Assembly (NCBI GenBank): GCA_041660965.1
Contig: JBAZVH010000001.1
Coordinates: 62,001 to 126,000 of the forward strand
Direction: 5' to 3'
Length of the DNA stretch: 64,000 bases
Origin: Candidatus Gracilibacteria bacterium
GTDB lineage: Bacteria > Patescibacteriota > Gracilibacteria > BD1-5 > JAGOOR01
The notes under the pieces: model-generated
Told to the model about the DNA's origin: nothing
Databases searched by the model: none
What the model saw: the letters and a program-made list of their open reading frames with translations, nothing else
Shown: in pieces, positions 20,794 through 30,436 of the stretch
Position numbering within the stretch: the stretch's first letter is position 1
Layout: each line of letters begins with the position of its first letter
Translations under genes and position numbers: made by a program

Positions 20794-20817
20794 TTCTTCT
20801 TTTTTAATTTTTACTCT

Positions 20818-21228
20818 ATGACTAAAAAATCTCCACCCAATAAGGCACTCTCTATTGTTATAGCTCTCGTCCTCATCGCTATCATCGGTTTCGTGATGAT
20901 CCAATCCTCTGGATGAAGCGCTACAGGCACCAACACGGCATCAAATGTCGTAATACGTGATGGAGTACAATATATCACCGTTGAGGCAAGAGGGGGGTAT
21001 TCACCTCGCACCACCATTGCAAAGTGAGGTATGCCAACAAAACTCATCATGAAAACAGACAATACCTATGATTGCTCATCTGCCCTTATCATACGAGCTG
21101 CCAATTACAGAGGCATGCTCCCACAAACTGGTGAGACTGAGATCGATCTCGGCACACCAAAAGCTGGCACAAAAGTCCCATGAACCTGCGGAATGGGTAT
21201 GTATAGTTTTTCTCTATCATTTCAATAA
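20818..21228 (+). CDS. Exported cupredoxin-like domain protein
   Basis: A 136-residue protein with an N-terminal transmembrane or signal helix (S-I-V-I-A-L-V-L-I-A-I-I-G-F), a serine/threonine-rich linker and one small beta domain. The domain contains Y-S-P-R-T-T-I-A-K-G-G-M-P-T-K-L, then T-Y-D-C-S-S-A-L, and ends in G-T-C-G-M-G-M-Y-S-F. The N-x-x-x-C and C-G-M-G-M elements are typical of cupredoxin_1-like domains found next to copper pumps. Four TGA glycines are needed. It most likely binds copper on the outside of the membrane. Confidence 0.75.
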
Positions 21229-21292
21229 AAGAAATCCTTTCTCTCGCTTCTGCTCTATCTCTATCTCTACTTTCTATCTCTATTCTCTCTCT

Positions 21293-21583
21293 ATGAAAAC
21301 ATCAACCAATCCTGTCCTCAAAAAAAAGCTCCTGCTCGCTGTCAAAAAGACACAAGGCACCCTCGCAAAAGTCACACAGATGATAGAAGAAGACACCTAC
21401 TGTGCCGACATCGGGCAACAGATAAATGCTGCTCTCGGACTTCTGAAATCAGCGAATATCGATCTCATGAAAAGTCATCTCATGTGTTGCGGGAAAAATG
21501 CCCTGATTCATAAAAACCCAAAAGAAGGAGAAAAATTCGTCGAAGAATTTGCTCGTATTTGGGATGTCTCAACGAGGAAATAA
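21293..21583 (+). CDS. csoR: CsoR/FrmR-family copper-sensing repressor
   Basis: A 96-residue all-helical repressor. The metal ligands follow the CsoR pattern: a cysteine in T-Y-C-A-D-I-G-Q-Q, then histidine and cysteine in S-H-L-M-C-C. No TGA occurs in frame. The ATG at 21293 starts the family-specific sequence after a very pyrimidine-rich leader of repeated CTATCT units. It closes the copper gene cluster. It probably binds the dyad at 16868-16895 and releases DNA when copper is bound. A formaldehyde-sensing FrmR role is less likely given the neighbours. Confidence 0.9.
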   Translation: MKTSTNPVLKKKLLLAVKKTQGTLAKVTQMIEEDTYCADIGQQINAALGLLKSANIDLMKSHLMCCGKNALIHKNPKEGEKFVEEFARIWDVSTRK

Positions 21584-21586
21584 TCT

Positions 21587-22024
21587 ATGCGCATCTGGTC
21601 TCTCCATCCAAAATATCTGGACACAAAATGACTTGTTGCTCTCTGGCGAGAGACTTTGCTGGCAAAGAATGTCCTCACTGGAAATATAAAAGGATACAAA
21701 AATCATCCTCAACTCCTGAGATTTAAAAATACAGAGAATCCTCTCAATGCGATTAATCAATATTTATCCGAGGTGTACCACGAAGCATCTCAAAGAAACT
21801 ATAATTTTAACCGAGAAAAAATAGATTGGAATTTCCAGCCGATAATCCTCACAGTCACACAGGGGCAAGTAGAATACGAGAAAAACCATCTTCTGAAAAA
21901 ACTCCAAATGAGAGATCCGCAAAAGTTTGAAAAAATAAAAGCTTCCAATGAATTCAGTGCTCATCCGATTTTTGAAGTAGCGGAAGGAGAGATTGAGGAA
22001 TGGGAAATCATAACTAATCTATAA
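21587..22024 (+). CDS. Pyrimidine dimer DNA glycosylase/AP lyase family protein
   Basis: A 145-residue protein starting M-R-I-W-S-L-H-P-K-Y-L-D, followed by G-L-V-A-L-W-R-E-T-L-L-A and G-Y-K-N-H-P-Q-L-L-R-F. This is the signature of the T4 endonuclease V-like Pyr_excise family, whose members remove cyclobutane dimers and cut at abasic sites. One TGA encodes the glycine before L-V-A-L-W-R. It starts 3 bases after csoR, yet it is a repair gene, so co-transcription may be incidental. DNA repair in a copper operon could also make sense under oxidative stress, but that is inference. Confidence 0.85.
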
Positions 22025-22070
22025 CTTTTAAGTATTCTCTACTATTAGATCAATCTCAAAGTACAAAATA

Positions 22071-23141
22071 TTAGCGCAAGTATGGTGGTGGAGGAAATTT
22101 TGGTGGAGGTCACTCCTTTCTCTTATGATTAGGATAATTTTTATAAAAAAAGTCATCTGCATCTTTGATAAATTGATCTAGGTCAGCACGACCCAGCTTT
22201 GTGTTTCCCTTGATGGGTATATCTCAAGTTGCAAAGGGATATTTTATGATATATTGAATCTTATCCTTATAAGAATAAAAAAGATTATTAATAGTTGTAT
22301 CTTGATGAATAAACTCCAAACGGAATAAATAAATCTCAGCAAATCAATCATAATATATTGCCGATTCTATCTCCTGATCATTAAGCCATTTATGTTCTTG
22401 ATAAAATTTATCGCTAGCATTTTTTAAAGATTCGTCTCTTGAAGCAATGTCTTTCAATAAAAGAGTTTCTTTCCGTTCAAGATAAGAGTTCTTCTTACGT
22501 TCACCCTCAAGAATCGAAGAAGCCTGATCATAATTTCCCTGAATACGACTATTTTCATTTTTAAGATGTTTAGCATATCACAAACTTCACAACGCGACTA
22601 CCGATGTCACCGCGAGTGTATATTTTCTGACAACAGGCAATATTTTTCTAAGCAATGTAGGTTTTTCATTTTTTGATGATCCTATTGTTCCCGATAATTC
22701 AGCAATTTTTTCCTGTAAAAAGATAATATAGTCTCTTTTGGACTCCTTTAACTCATCTGCAATTCAAGCAATCTCTTGTTCGAGATAGAGATAGAGAGAG
22801 TAAGCTCGTATAGTTTTTTCTCTTTGGTCCTGTAACTCATTTACCCATACGATAAGCTTATCTACTCACAGAAGTTCTTCCTGGGAATTCCGACCATTTT
22901 TTGTAGCAATTTCTTGAATTGCTTTCGTCCGACTTTCAATGTCTGAAACAATCTTTGGATTCCCTTTACCATAATCATGATAAACTGAGTACTCTAATAA
23001 ACTTCATACTGTATTCCTTCCACTTTTTGCAGTAGCAGCCCGGACACGATCAAAATCTGATAATACTCATTGCAGAGCATCTTGAGGATCTCAGTTTAAA
23101 CCAGCTCCAGTATCAACTCTAGGCATTTCAGCTTCAGGCAT
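22071..23141 (-). CDS. Coiled-coil membrane protein with proline-rich tail (hidden by UGA recoding)
   Basis: A 356-residue protein on the minus strand, seen only when ten TGA codons are read as glycine. Residues 90-165 are charged and helical (E-L-Q-D-Q-R-E-K-T-I-R, then E-L-K-E-S-K-R-D-Y), a likely coiled coil. One hydrophobic helix around residues 172-190 (Y-T-L-A-V-T-S-V-V-A-L) probably crosses the membrane. A second charged helical region follows, and the last 15 residues are proline-rich (P-P-P-K-F-P-P-P-P). No family is recognised. It lies downstream of elp3 on the same strand with a 68-base gap. It fills what would otherwise be about 1.1 kb of empty sequence. Confidence 0.65.
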
Positions 23142-23209
23142 AGTATTATTTATTAATAAATAAGTAAATTTACTATATTTATAATTATTACTATGTCAAT
23201 ACTTTTATT

Positions 23210-25483
23210 CTACAGGTATTTCACCATATACCCCCCTTCGAGCATATATCCGAGTTTCTCAAAATACGGACGTACACCGACACCCGCAATAACGGCTATT
23301 TTTTTAATGCTTGGGTATTTTTCTCTGACGATTTTTTCTGCCTCGAGCATCATAGACTTTCCGAGTCACTGGTGCTGAATAGCATCATCAGCTCGTGCTC
23401 AGATACCGAGCTGTTCACCAAAGGTATGAATCTCCCGAATCAATGCAGCTCCTTCGAGGACTGGCAAGAAATGCGGTTCATGAGTAAAATACTGTGACGG
23501 TATACGCAGACGAAGAAGTGAATAGAGTGTTGCCGCATCATTGCCTCCTTGTGAAAGGAGGTGCCCCGAGCTTGTCGAGCGGGCGGAGGATTGTGAAGAT
23601 AAAAATCCTCTAATCCATTCCAAAATATCTCGTTCAACACCGTTTGGGTCATCCATGACTTTCAAGTTGTGAAATCTCAGAACAGTAATCCCATATTTCT
23701 CCAATTCATCTGTACGTTTTGCGTCGTACCATCGTTGGTCTTCATGGTTATCTCCATCTACCTCGATGACCAATTTAAGTTCCGAGCAATAAAAATCAGC
23801 AATATAATTCAGGAGCGGTTTTTGTCTCAGAAATGAATACTTTTTCAGTGTTTTATACTTGAGAATATCATACCACATACGCTTTTCTGCAAGACTTGGA
23901 TTTTTTCGCATTTCTTTCGCATAGTCTCAGAGCTCGATATTATAGGGGAGATATTCATCAGCATCGGAATAGGCGGATTTTGTATTACACAATCCCCCTG
24001 CCTTGCAGGCATCCCCCTTTCACAAGGGGGCTTTATTGGAATATTTTTTTTCACAACCCCCCTGCCCCCCCTTATCAGGGGGGAGTATTGCTCCTTTAGT
24101 TTTCTTTTTATCAAAAACAGAGGTGTTTTCCTCAAATGATATCATATAATCCTTTCATTGTGAAGCATCATATTCTCGAGTTACGAGACGAATATCGTCA
24201 GTATTAAAGGCCTTTCATTTTACTTCTCGTGAAGCAGTATCTATGAGCTGTCCTCCCCTACTTCTGAGAAGTTCTTCTGCTATTTGTCGGAGGTTGGCGA
24301 GATGTGAGCCATGAAGAATCTGATGGGCTGGGATATCACGATAGACACGATTGAGTCGGACATACGGTGGCACCATCTCGAGGAGATCCGCCATGAGCGC
24401 TATCAGCGTCTCATCATCGTACGCAGTAAATCCTCCATCGCGCCATATTTGTGTAAGTTCGCTCTTATCTGTCACCATCATCGGATAGATTTTGAGTTCA
24501 TCTGGACGATAGTCGGGATTTTTAAATATTTCAGCCAGAGAAGAACGATCAATATCAGGAGTTGAGCCAAGAAGATTTGGCATCATATGAGCACAGATTT
24601 TAAATCCTGCATCCTTGAGCATTCTGGTCGCTGCGATAGATTCGGCATTGCCATGTCCCCGCTTATTCAGATCGTTAATTCTATCATCCGTCGTCTGATA
24701 TCCTATCTCCACTCGTGTCACGTCATATGAGCGAAGTCGCTCGATTTCCTCCACATTTATCCAGTCAGGACGAGTCTCGATTTGCATACCGATGACCCGT
24801 GAGCGAGACTTCATATTGCGTTCTTTTGCTTCTTCAAGCGTCGCACTTTCTCTCATTTTAAAACCTTGCTTAATCTTAAATTCTGCGAATTTATCAGTAC
24901 CAGTCGAGGTACCTTCAATAAATGGTTCCAGTTCCTCGTAGGTCGTATGGGCATCGTAAATGGCCTTGATAAACATTTCTTGATACAGCTTCGGATACAC
25001 AGACCAGGTGCCGCCAATAATTCGCACATCACATTTATCGATACAGTGACCCGTGATACGCAGACTCCGAAGACGATTGTAGACTTGTTTCACTGGATCA
25101 AATTCATTCATCTGCGCACGCATCACCGCTGGTTCATCAGGGATATAACTCTTTGGAAGCCCAGCAAATGTCGGACAATAGATACATTTTCCAGGACATC
25201 ACCAAAATTTCGTCAAAAGAGAAATCACCGCAATACCTGATTGATTGCGCACTCCCCTCTTACGAAATATCCGCTCAACTCGTGGTGACGGAGAGATCCT
25301 CGCATCACTCACCATCTCATGATAGCGCTCTATAAAGGCAATGCTCGGAATAGTTTTAGCCAATTTTGTCTGCGCATAAATAGCATTACAGAGCTTTTGA
25401 AATGCTGTTTTATCAGTAATGCTCTCGTCTTTTATGACGGCGAAAATGATTTCATCAATAATGTCAGAACTGTGTTTTTCCAA
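23210..25483 (-). CDS. Elp3-type tRNA U34 radical SAM/acetyltransferase with an inserted DUF559-like nuclease domain
   Basis: A 757-residue protein in one frame. Residues 1-90 are the N-terminal region. The radical-SAM motif is W-G-C-P-G-K-C-I-Y-C-P with cysteines 96, 100 and 103 and a TGA-encoded glycine. Further radical-SAM parts include I-G-M-Q-I-E-T-R-P-D-W and V-E-I-G-Y-Q. The GNAT domain starts normally but is interrupted after S-F-E-E (residue 452) by about 198 extra residues holding a complete DUF559/Vsr-like domain, then resumes at A-T-L-Y-S-L-L-R-L-R-I-P and continues through H-F-L-P-V-L-E and H-Q-G-L-G-K-S to a TAG. The start is uncertain: the codon used here is TTG, as no upstream ATG fits. 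secA is divergent. Confidence 0.85.
23544..23597. repeat. C-rich palindromic repeat at one end of the elp3 insertion
   Basis: CCTCCTTGTGAAAGGAGG is a hairpin, followed by a second hairpin CCCCGAGCTTGTCGAGCGGG and then GCGGAGGATTGTGAA. The same last 15 bases occur at 59871-59885, outside any gene. Confidence 0.75.
23991..24031. repeat. C-rich palindromic repeat within the elp3 insertion
   Basis: AATCCCCCTGCCTTGCAGGC followed by ATCCCCCTTTCACAAGGGGG contains two nested hairpins. On the coding strand the second hairpin reads P-L-G-K-G-D with TGA as glycine, just like the copy inside pheT. Confidence 0.75.
24055..24085. repeat. C-rich palindromic repeat at the other end of the elp3 insertion
   Basis: CCCCCCTGCCCCCCCTTATC and the following AGGGGGGAG form a C-run against G-run hairpin closely similar to CCCCCCTTTATCAAGGGGGC at 59907-59926. 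Confidence 0.65.
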
Positions 25484-25669
25484 GGAGAAATAGTAAAAAT
25501 ATACTGGTGACAGTATAGAAAAAAGTACTAAAAGTCGAGCAAAAACCAAAAATATATGTAATAAATATAAAATATGAAATAAGTCAATTATTTCAGCTTC
25601 AAAATAGGCGGAAATCTCTATACTGAGCGGATTATGGAAGTATTTCTTCCGTGCTATTAATCCCCTTTT

Positions 25670-28339
25670 ATGAGTATTATCTCTTCTCTCTTTGGCGACC
25701 CAACTATCAAAGTCCTCCACCGCTATCAAAAAGACCTTCTCAAAATCAAAGAAATAGAAGAAGAATACAAAAAAACGATTGATACCGTCGAGGCAGTCCA
25801 GGCAAAAACGCTCGAATTCAAAGAACGTTTTGCACCCATTCGTCTCGCATTTGTGACAGAAAAAGATCGTATCGAAAATGACACTTCCCTCTCCCTCGAA
25901 GAAAAAACAGACCAGATAAAACAAAATCATAAAACCTATATTGCTTCTCGAGAAGCAATGGTCCAAGATCTCCGATTTGAAGCACTCGCTCTGCATCGCA
26001 GAGCTTGTGAGATTATTTACGATCAAGAATTTACCCTCCCCGATGACAGTAAAAAAGTCTGGAATATGATACCGTTTGATGTACAAATCCTCGGAGCACT
26101 GACACTCAATGGAGGCAATATCCCAGAGATGCGAACGTGAGAAGGTAAAACCCTTGTCGCAACTCTCGCCGCCTATTTAAACGCGCTCTCCGGAGATCCA
26201 GTCCATGTCGTTACTGTCAATGAGTATCTTTCTCGTCGTGATGCCCAGGAAATGGGTATTATCTATGGTACTCTCGGAATGCGAACTGGAGTAGTCGCCA
26301 ATGGACAATCTACTTCTCAAAAAAAGGAACAATACAATCATGACATCGTCTACGTGACAAATACTGAGCTGGGGTTTGATTACCTCCGTGATAATATGGC
26401 AAGAAGTCTCGCAGACCAGGTGATGTCTCGAAAAGCTTTTGGTATTATCGATGAAGTTGACTCGATTCTTATCGATGAAGCTCGGACACCGCTGATTATT
26501 TCCTCGCCTGATAATGAGGCAACTTCAAAATATCTCAAATTCGCTCAAATGGCGAGCAAACTCGAAAAAACAACTGATTATACCCTCGATGAAAAGAGTA
26601 AAACCACTGCCCTCACGGATGATGGTATCGCAAAGATAGAGAAGATGCTCGGTATCGAGAGTATTTTTGTCTCAGAGCACTATAATGATCTCCATCATAT
26701 CGAAAATGCGCTACGAGCGAAGGCCTGTTATATCCGTGATATCGATTACCTCGCTCGTGGTGATGATATCCTCATCATCGATGAGCATACAGGACGTACC
26801 ATGGAATGAAGACGGTTTAGTAATGGTCTTCACCAAGCCCTTGAAGCAAAAGAAGGTGTCACCATCCAAAAAGAAAGCAAGACGCTCGCAAATATCACCT
26901 ACCAAAACTTTTTCCGCCTCTATGAAAAACTCTCAGGTATGACTGGTACAGCAAAAACAGAAGAAGAAGAATTTCAAAAAATCTATGGACTCGATGTCGT
27001 CCAGATACCCACCAATAAACCGATGATTCGTGATGACAGAGCGGATCTCCTGTTCAAAAATGAACAAGGAAAATTTGCTTTTATCATCAATGAAATAGAA
27101 AAAATCCATAAAACCGGTCAACCGATTCTCGTCGGTACTGTCTCTGTCGCAAAATCAGAAATCGTCAGTGATATGCTCACTGCCAAGAAAATACCACATG
27201 AAGTATTGAATGCAAAACAAGATGCCCGTGAAGCAGAAATCGTCGGGAAGGCAGGACAAAAATGATCGGTTACCATAGCAACCAATATGGCAGGACGAGG
27301 AACAGATATCAAGCTCGGTGAATGAGTCGTGGAGCTCTGAGGGCTCGCTATCCTCGGTACAGAAAAACACGAAACACGTCGTATCGATAATCAGCTTCGT
27401 GGACGATCCGGACGTCAAGGAGATCCAGGTATGAGCCAATTTCTCATCTCTCCAAATGATGATATTATGCGTATATTCGGGGGTGATAAACTGTTTTCGA
27501 TGTTTAACTCTCCTTTCTTCGCAAGTCTCCCAGAAGATGAACCGCTCATACAGAGTAAGACACTGACAAAACGTATCACAGCTATCCAAAAACAAGTCGA
27601 GGGGCACCACTTTGATATGCGAAAACATGTCCTCGAATATGATGATGTCATCAATCAGCATCGTTTTATAGTCTACGGGAAACGCCAAAAACTCCTCGAA
27701 GATTTTGCAAAAAATGAAACAGCACAATCTGATATTGATCTTGTCATACAAAAAATATTTAGAGAAGAAGCAGAGCGCATGCTGATGCTCCATGATATCG
27801 AAGGAAGAATAGATTTTGAAGGATTGAATGCCCCTCTCAGTGAAATGCTCGATAAGGAAATCAAGATAGAAACAGGAGATTTTGAAACAATAAAAGAAGC
27901 AATAGTAGCTCTCTGGGAAGAAAAGCGAATAGCTCTCGGAAAGATGTTTGAGGGAAGAAATTTCGACCAATTTCAGAGGGAGATTTACCTCGCAGCAATC
28001 GATCAACTCTGGATGGAACATATCGAAAATATGTCTCAGCTCCGGGAAGATGTCGCCTTTGAAGGATATAATCAGAAACAACCCCTCCTCGTCTACCAGG
28101 AACGAGCGTATGAGATGTTTGTGAAGATGATGGATGAGATCAATTATCGTGTTGTCCGTGGACTCCTCTCGGCCACACCTCGCACACAAGTACAACAGGT
28201 CGAAATCGACCTCAATGACCTCAAGACAATGAGCGCTATCATACCTGAAAATAAGATGAAACAACAAAGCCATCCCCTCATGAGGCAAGCAGGAAATAGT
28301 GGCGAAAATGAAGGCATCAAAGTGATACGAGTCAAGTAG
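25670..28339 (+). CDS. secA: Protein translocase ATPase SecA
   Basis: An 889-residue motor that drives preproteins through SecYEG. The Walker A region is E-M-R-T-G-E-G-K-T with the first glycine encoded by TGA (26138-26140). Other signatures are V-N-E-Y-L-S-R-R-D-A, L-G-F-D-Y-L-R-D-N-M, I-D-E-V-D-S-I-L-I-D-E-A-R-T-P, L-S-G-M-T-G-T-A, T-N-M-A-G-R-G-T-D-I and L-R-G-R-S-G-R-Q-G-D-P-G. The C terminus lacks the cysteine zinc-binding tail found in many SecA proteins. Five or more TGA glycines are needed. It is divergent from elp3 with a 186-base AT-rich interval that must hold both promoters. It serves the many exported proteins in this window. Confidence 0.97.
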
Positions 28340-28401
28340 TATTCCCGATATTATTTCGCTTGAAAAATACAAATTGTCCCTATACTGCAGACTGCCTGCC
28401 T

Positions 28402-28489
28402 GGAGAGTTCGCATAGTGGCCTAGTGCGCACGCTTGGAAAGCGTGTGTGGGGAAACCCACCAGGAGTTCGAATCTCCTACTCTCCGCCA
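28402..28489 (+). tRNA. tRNA-Ser (anticodon GGA)
   Basis: An 88-base class II tRNA with a complete cloverleaf. The acceptor stem pairs GGAGAGT with ACTCTCC. The anticodon stem and loop read CACGC-TTGGAAA-GCGTG, giving anticodon GGA. A long variable arm GTGGGGAAACCCAC and the T arm AGGAG-TTCGAAT-CTCCT follow, and the CCA end is encoded. The long variable arm supports serine. The last A of CCA is also the first base of the next gene's start codon. Confidence 0.95.
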
Positions 28490-29274
28490 TGTTTCAGTAT
28501 TATCGATTTGTTCTGTTTATGAGTTTTCTTATTACATTTCTCAGTTCTTTATTTGGGCTTTCTTCGTTTGGTCTCTCAGCAGATACAAAATGCCATACGA
28601 CAGAATTTACTACCTTGATGTATCATCACATAAGAGATTATTCTGCCCTCGACAGTGCAGCACGTGATATCTCAGTCTCACCAGAAGAATTCAAATCACA
28701 GATGAAATTTCTCCATAAAAATGGTTATACAGTTATCACTTCTCGTGATATCCACGAAAACATGGTTCCATGCAAATCTGTTATGATTACGTTTGATGAT
28801 GGACACTATGATGTAGTAACGCAAGCATACCCTATTATGAAAGAATACGATTTTGTCTGAGTGCTGGGACTCATACTCGCAAGAATAGACGAGTCTGATT
28901 ACCTTTTCTGATCCGATATTCGTCGTCTCCAAATGGCTGGCTGGGAAATAGCAAGTCACACCTGGCATCATCCCAATCTCTCCGAATTATCAAGAGAGTA
29001 TATGCCCTATCAGATAGACCAGAGTAAAAAAGATCTCGAAAAATGGTTTCATACTCCTATTTATATTTTTATTTACCCAAAGTGACGCTATACCTATGCG
29101 ACACTCGACAAAATAAAAACATCTGGTTATAGTTATGCATTTACCACACAAACGGGGAAAACAGATATATCCAAAAAGACTCTTGAGCTGAAGAGGATTG
29201 ATGTAACACCTGGGATGACAATCGAAATATTTGCACAACTCCTCAAGCCAACGAGCACTATCCCTGAAAAATAA
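28489..29274 (+). CDS. Exported polysaccharide deacetylase (NodB family)
   Basis: A 261-residue protein with a hydrophobic signal segment in the first 30 residues (F-L-I-T-F-L-S-S-L-F-G-L). The NodB metal-binding pattern is intact: T-L-M-Y-H-H-I, then M-I-T-F-D-D-G-H-Y-D, and S-H-T-W-H-H-P-N-L with the two metal histidines. It probably deacetylates peptidoglycan or another N-acetylated polysaccharide outside the membrane. Three or four TGA glycines are present. The ATG shares its A with the tRNA-Ser CCA end; a later ATG at 28519 is a possible alternative start. The 3' end overlaps the convergent pgl gene by 17 bases. Confidence 0.85.
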
Positions 29275-29899
29275 TATCAGGATTGAGAAATTTTGCTGGA
29301 CACTCGATAGGAGTTATCATGGGATTAAGAAAATCTTCAAATGCTTTTTGTTTTTCAGGTCACACAGCAAAAAAAGCAGTATGTGAAATTTTTTGAATGC
29401 TTGGAATCGTGAGGGTAATACGCTCAGGTGGCATCTTCGGAGCATCATGGATATGGATATATCCTTCAGATTGTGCCGAAAGTGCTGGATGTCCTGGAAA
29501 AAGTGAAGCGATATGTCCATCGGGTCACAGTCAAAAAATCGCTATATCAGGTGTACCTATTATTTCAGAATATTCGAGGGCATTCACTTCAGGCATTCAA
29601 AGACAGAGAAATTGGTCTAATGTGAATCAAAGAGGTTTCAAAAATGTCTCCCAAACATACGTATCATTGCGATCTAAGTTATCCGCAGGGACACAGCGCT
29701 CATCAACCAAACACCAACGAAGACGAGTGGCATCAATCCTCTTCCAGATATCTACATTTCAGATCACCGAAGCATACCATCCATCTAGGGAATGCCCTCC
29801 TGGGAGAGCAATCGTCACAGTTTTTTGTGTACCAAGAAGTGTCTCCAGTGTCGAAAAAAACCAGTCAGTAATATCAGAATAGAGAGCGGTAGTTTTCAT
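29258..29899 (-). CDS. pgl: 6-phosphogluconolactonase (DevB type)
   Basis: A 213-residue enzyme hydrolysing 6-phosphogluconolactone in the oxidative pentose phosphate pathway. Family motifs are I-A-L-P-G-G-H-S-L-D-G-W-Y, W-C-L-V-D-E-R-C-V-P, and F-G-L-G-P-D-G-H-I-A-S-L-F-P-G, in which two glycines are TGA codons. The end R-I-T-L-T-I-P-S-I is also typical. It is slightly shorter than most DevB proteins. The partner enzyme zwf lies 2.7 kb away on the same strand. Its 3' end overlaps the deacetylase gene by 17 bases in convergent orientation. Confidence 0.93.
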
Positions 29900-29982
29900 A
29901 GGTATGATAATAATATTTTTTTTATAAAAACAATTTTTTTACCATTCATTGACTCTATTTGAAAAATACATAAAATATAAAA

Positions 29983-30435
29983 ATGAATCCTTCACCAAAA
30001 GCTGGAAAACCAGAAAAAAATCAAGAAAACTGGAGCAAAAAATATATGCATCTTCGTAAGTTGCGTGAAGATACATACCTTTTACTCGAAAAGAGACTCC
30101 TAGAAAGGACCATAAATATACTTGATGCAAGTACTGATTTACAAGAAATGATAGAAGATGCATCATCTGGTGATACTCGAGGAGGATCTTGCTATGGAGC
30201 GCATATGATAATGGACGAGTTCTATGGTCTCAGATTGGATTATGAAGATTTACCAGATACTGCAGCAACACATATTATCGTCTGAGGTACTGTTGATTTT
30301 GAATGTACCCCCTCTATTGATTGTGTTGGAGGCACAATCCAGAGAGTAGTGCAAAGATTATATACTCTACTAAAACCTCGTATTCCTGAAAGAAAAGTAG
30401 CATTTAAATTACAACCAAATCCACAAAAAGGATAA
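29983..30435 (+). CDS. Hypothetical soluble protein
   Basis: A 150-residue protein with a single TGA glycine codon near the middle. The N-terminal half is highly charged and helical (N-W-S-K-K-Y-M-H-L-R-K-L-R-E-D); the C-terminal part has two cysteines (F-E-C-T-P, I-D-C-V-G-G). There is no signal peptide or membrane helix, and no family is recognised. It ends one base before the stop of the convergent redox gene, so the two genes use every base between them. Confidence 0.5.
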
Positions 30436-30436
30436 A

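Larger units (their letters stand above)
23534..24127 (-). mobile_element. In-frame insertion carrying a DUF559-like endonuclease domain and C-rich palindromes
   Basis: This segment of elp3 encodes residues 453-650. Its middle reads L-A-E-K-R-M-W-Y-D-I-L-K, R-Q-K-P-L-L-N-Y-I-A-D-F-Y-C, L-V-I-E-V-D-G-D-N-H and V-L-R-F-H-N, the hallmarks of DUF559 (a Vsr/restriction-endonuclease-fold family), with the E-V-D-G catalytic region intact. Both ends consist of GC-rich palindromes that recur elsewhere in the window. No stop codon other than TGA occurs in it. It looks like a mobile nuclease element that joined the host protein. Confidence 0.7.

Noticed and set aside
23399..23911. DUF559 protein as a separate gene next to a broken elp3
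   Set aside because: It lies in the same frame as elp3 on both sides with no TAA or TAG in between, so a single fused product is the simpler reading.
25484..26086. Upstream extension of elp3 across the secA start on the minus strand
   Set aside because: The extra 200 residues are antisense to the conserved secA N terminus and have no resemblance to Elp3; the start was placed at 25483 instead.
27155..28414. Long minus-strand open frame (419 codons) opposite secA
   Set aside because: It is the mirror of a strongly supported SecA frame; the translation is hydrophobic, cysteine-rich and unlike any family, as expected from antisense reading.
29397..29882. Plus-strand frame opposite pgl
   Set aside because: Antisense to a clear 6-phosphogluconolactonase with catalytic motifs.
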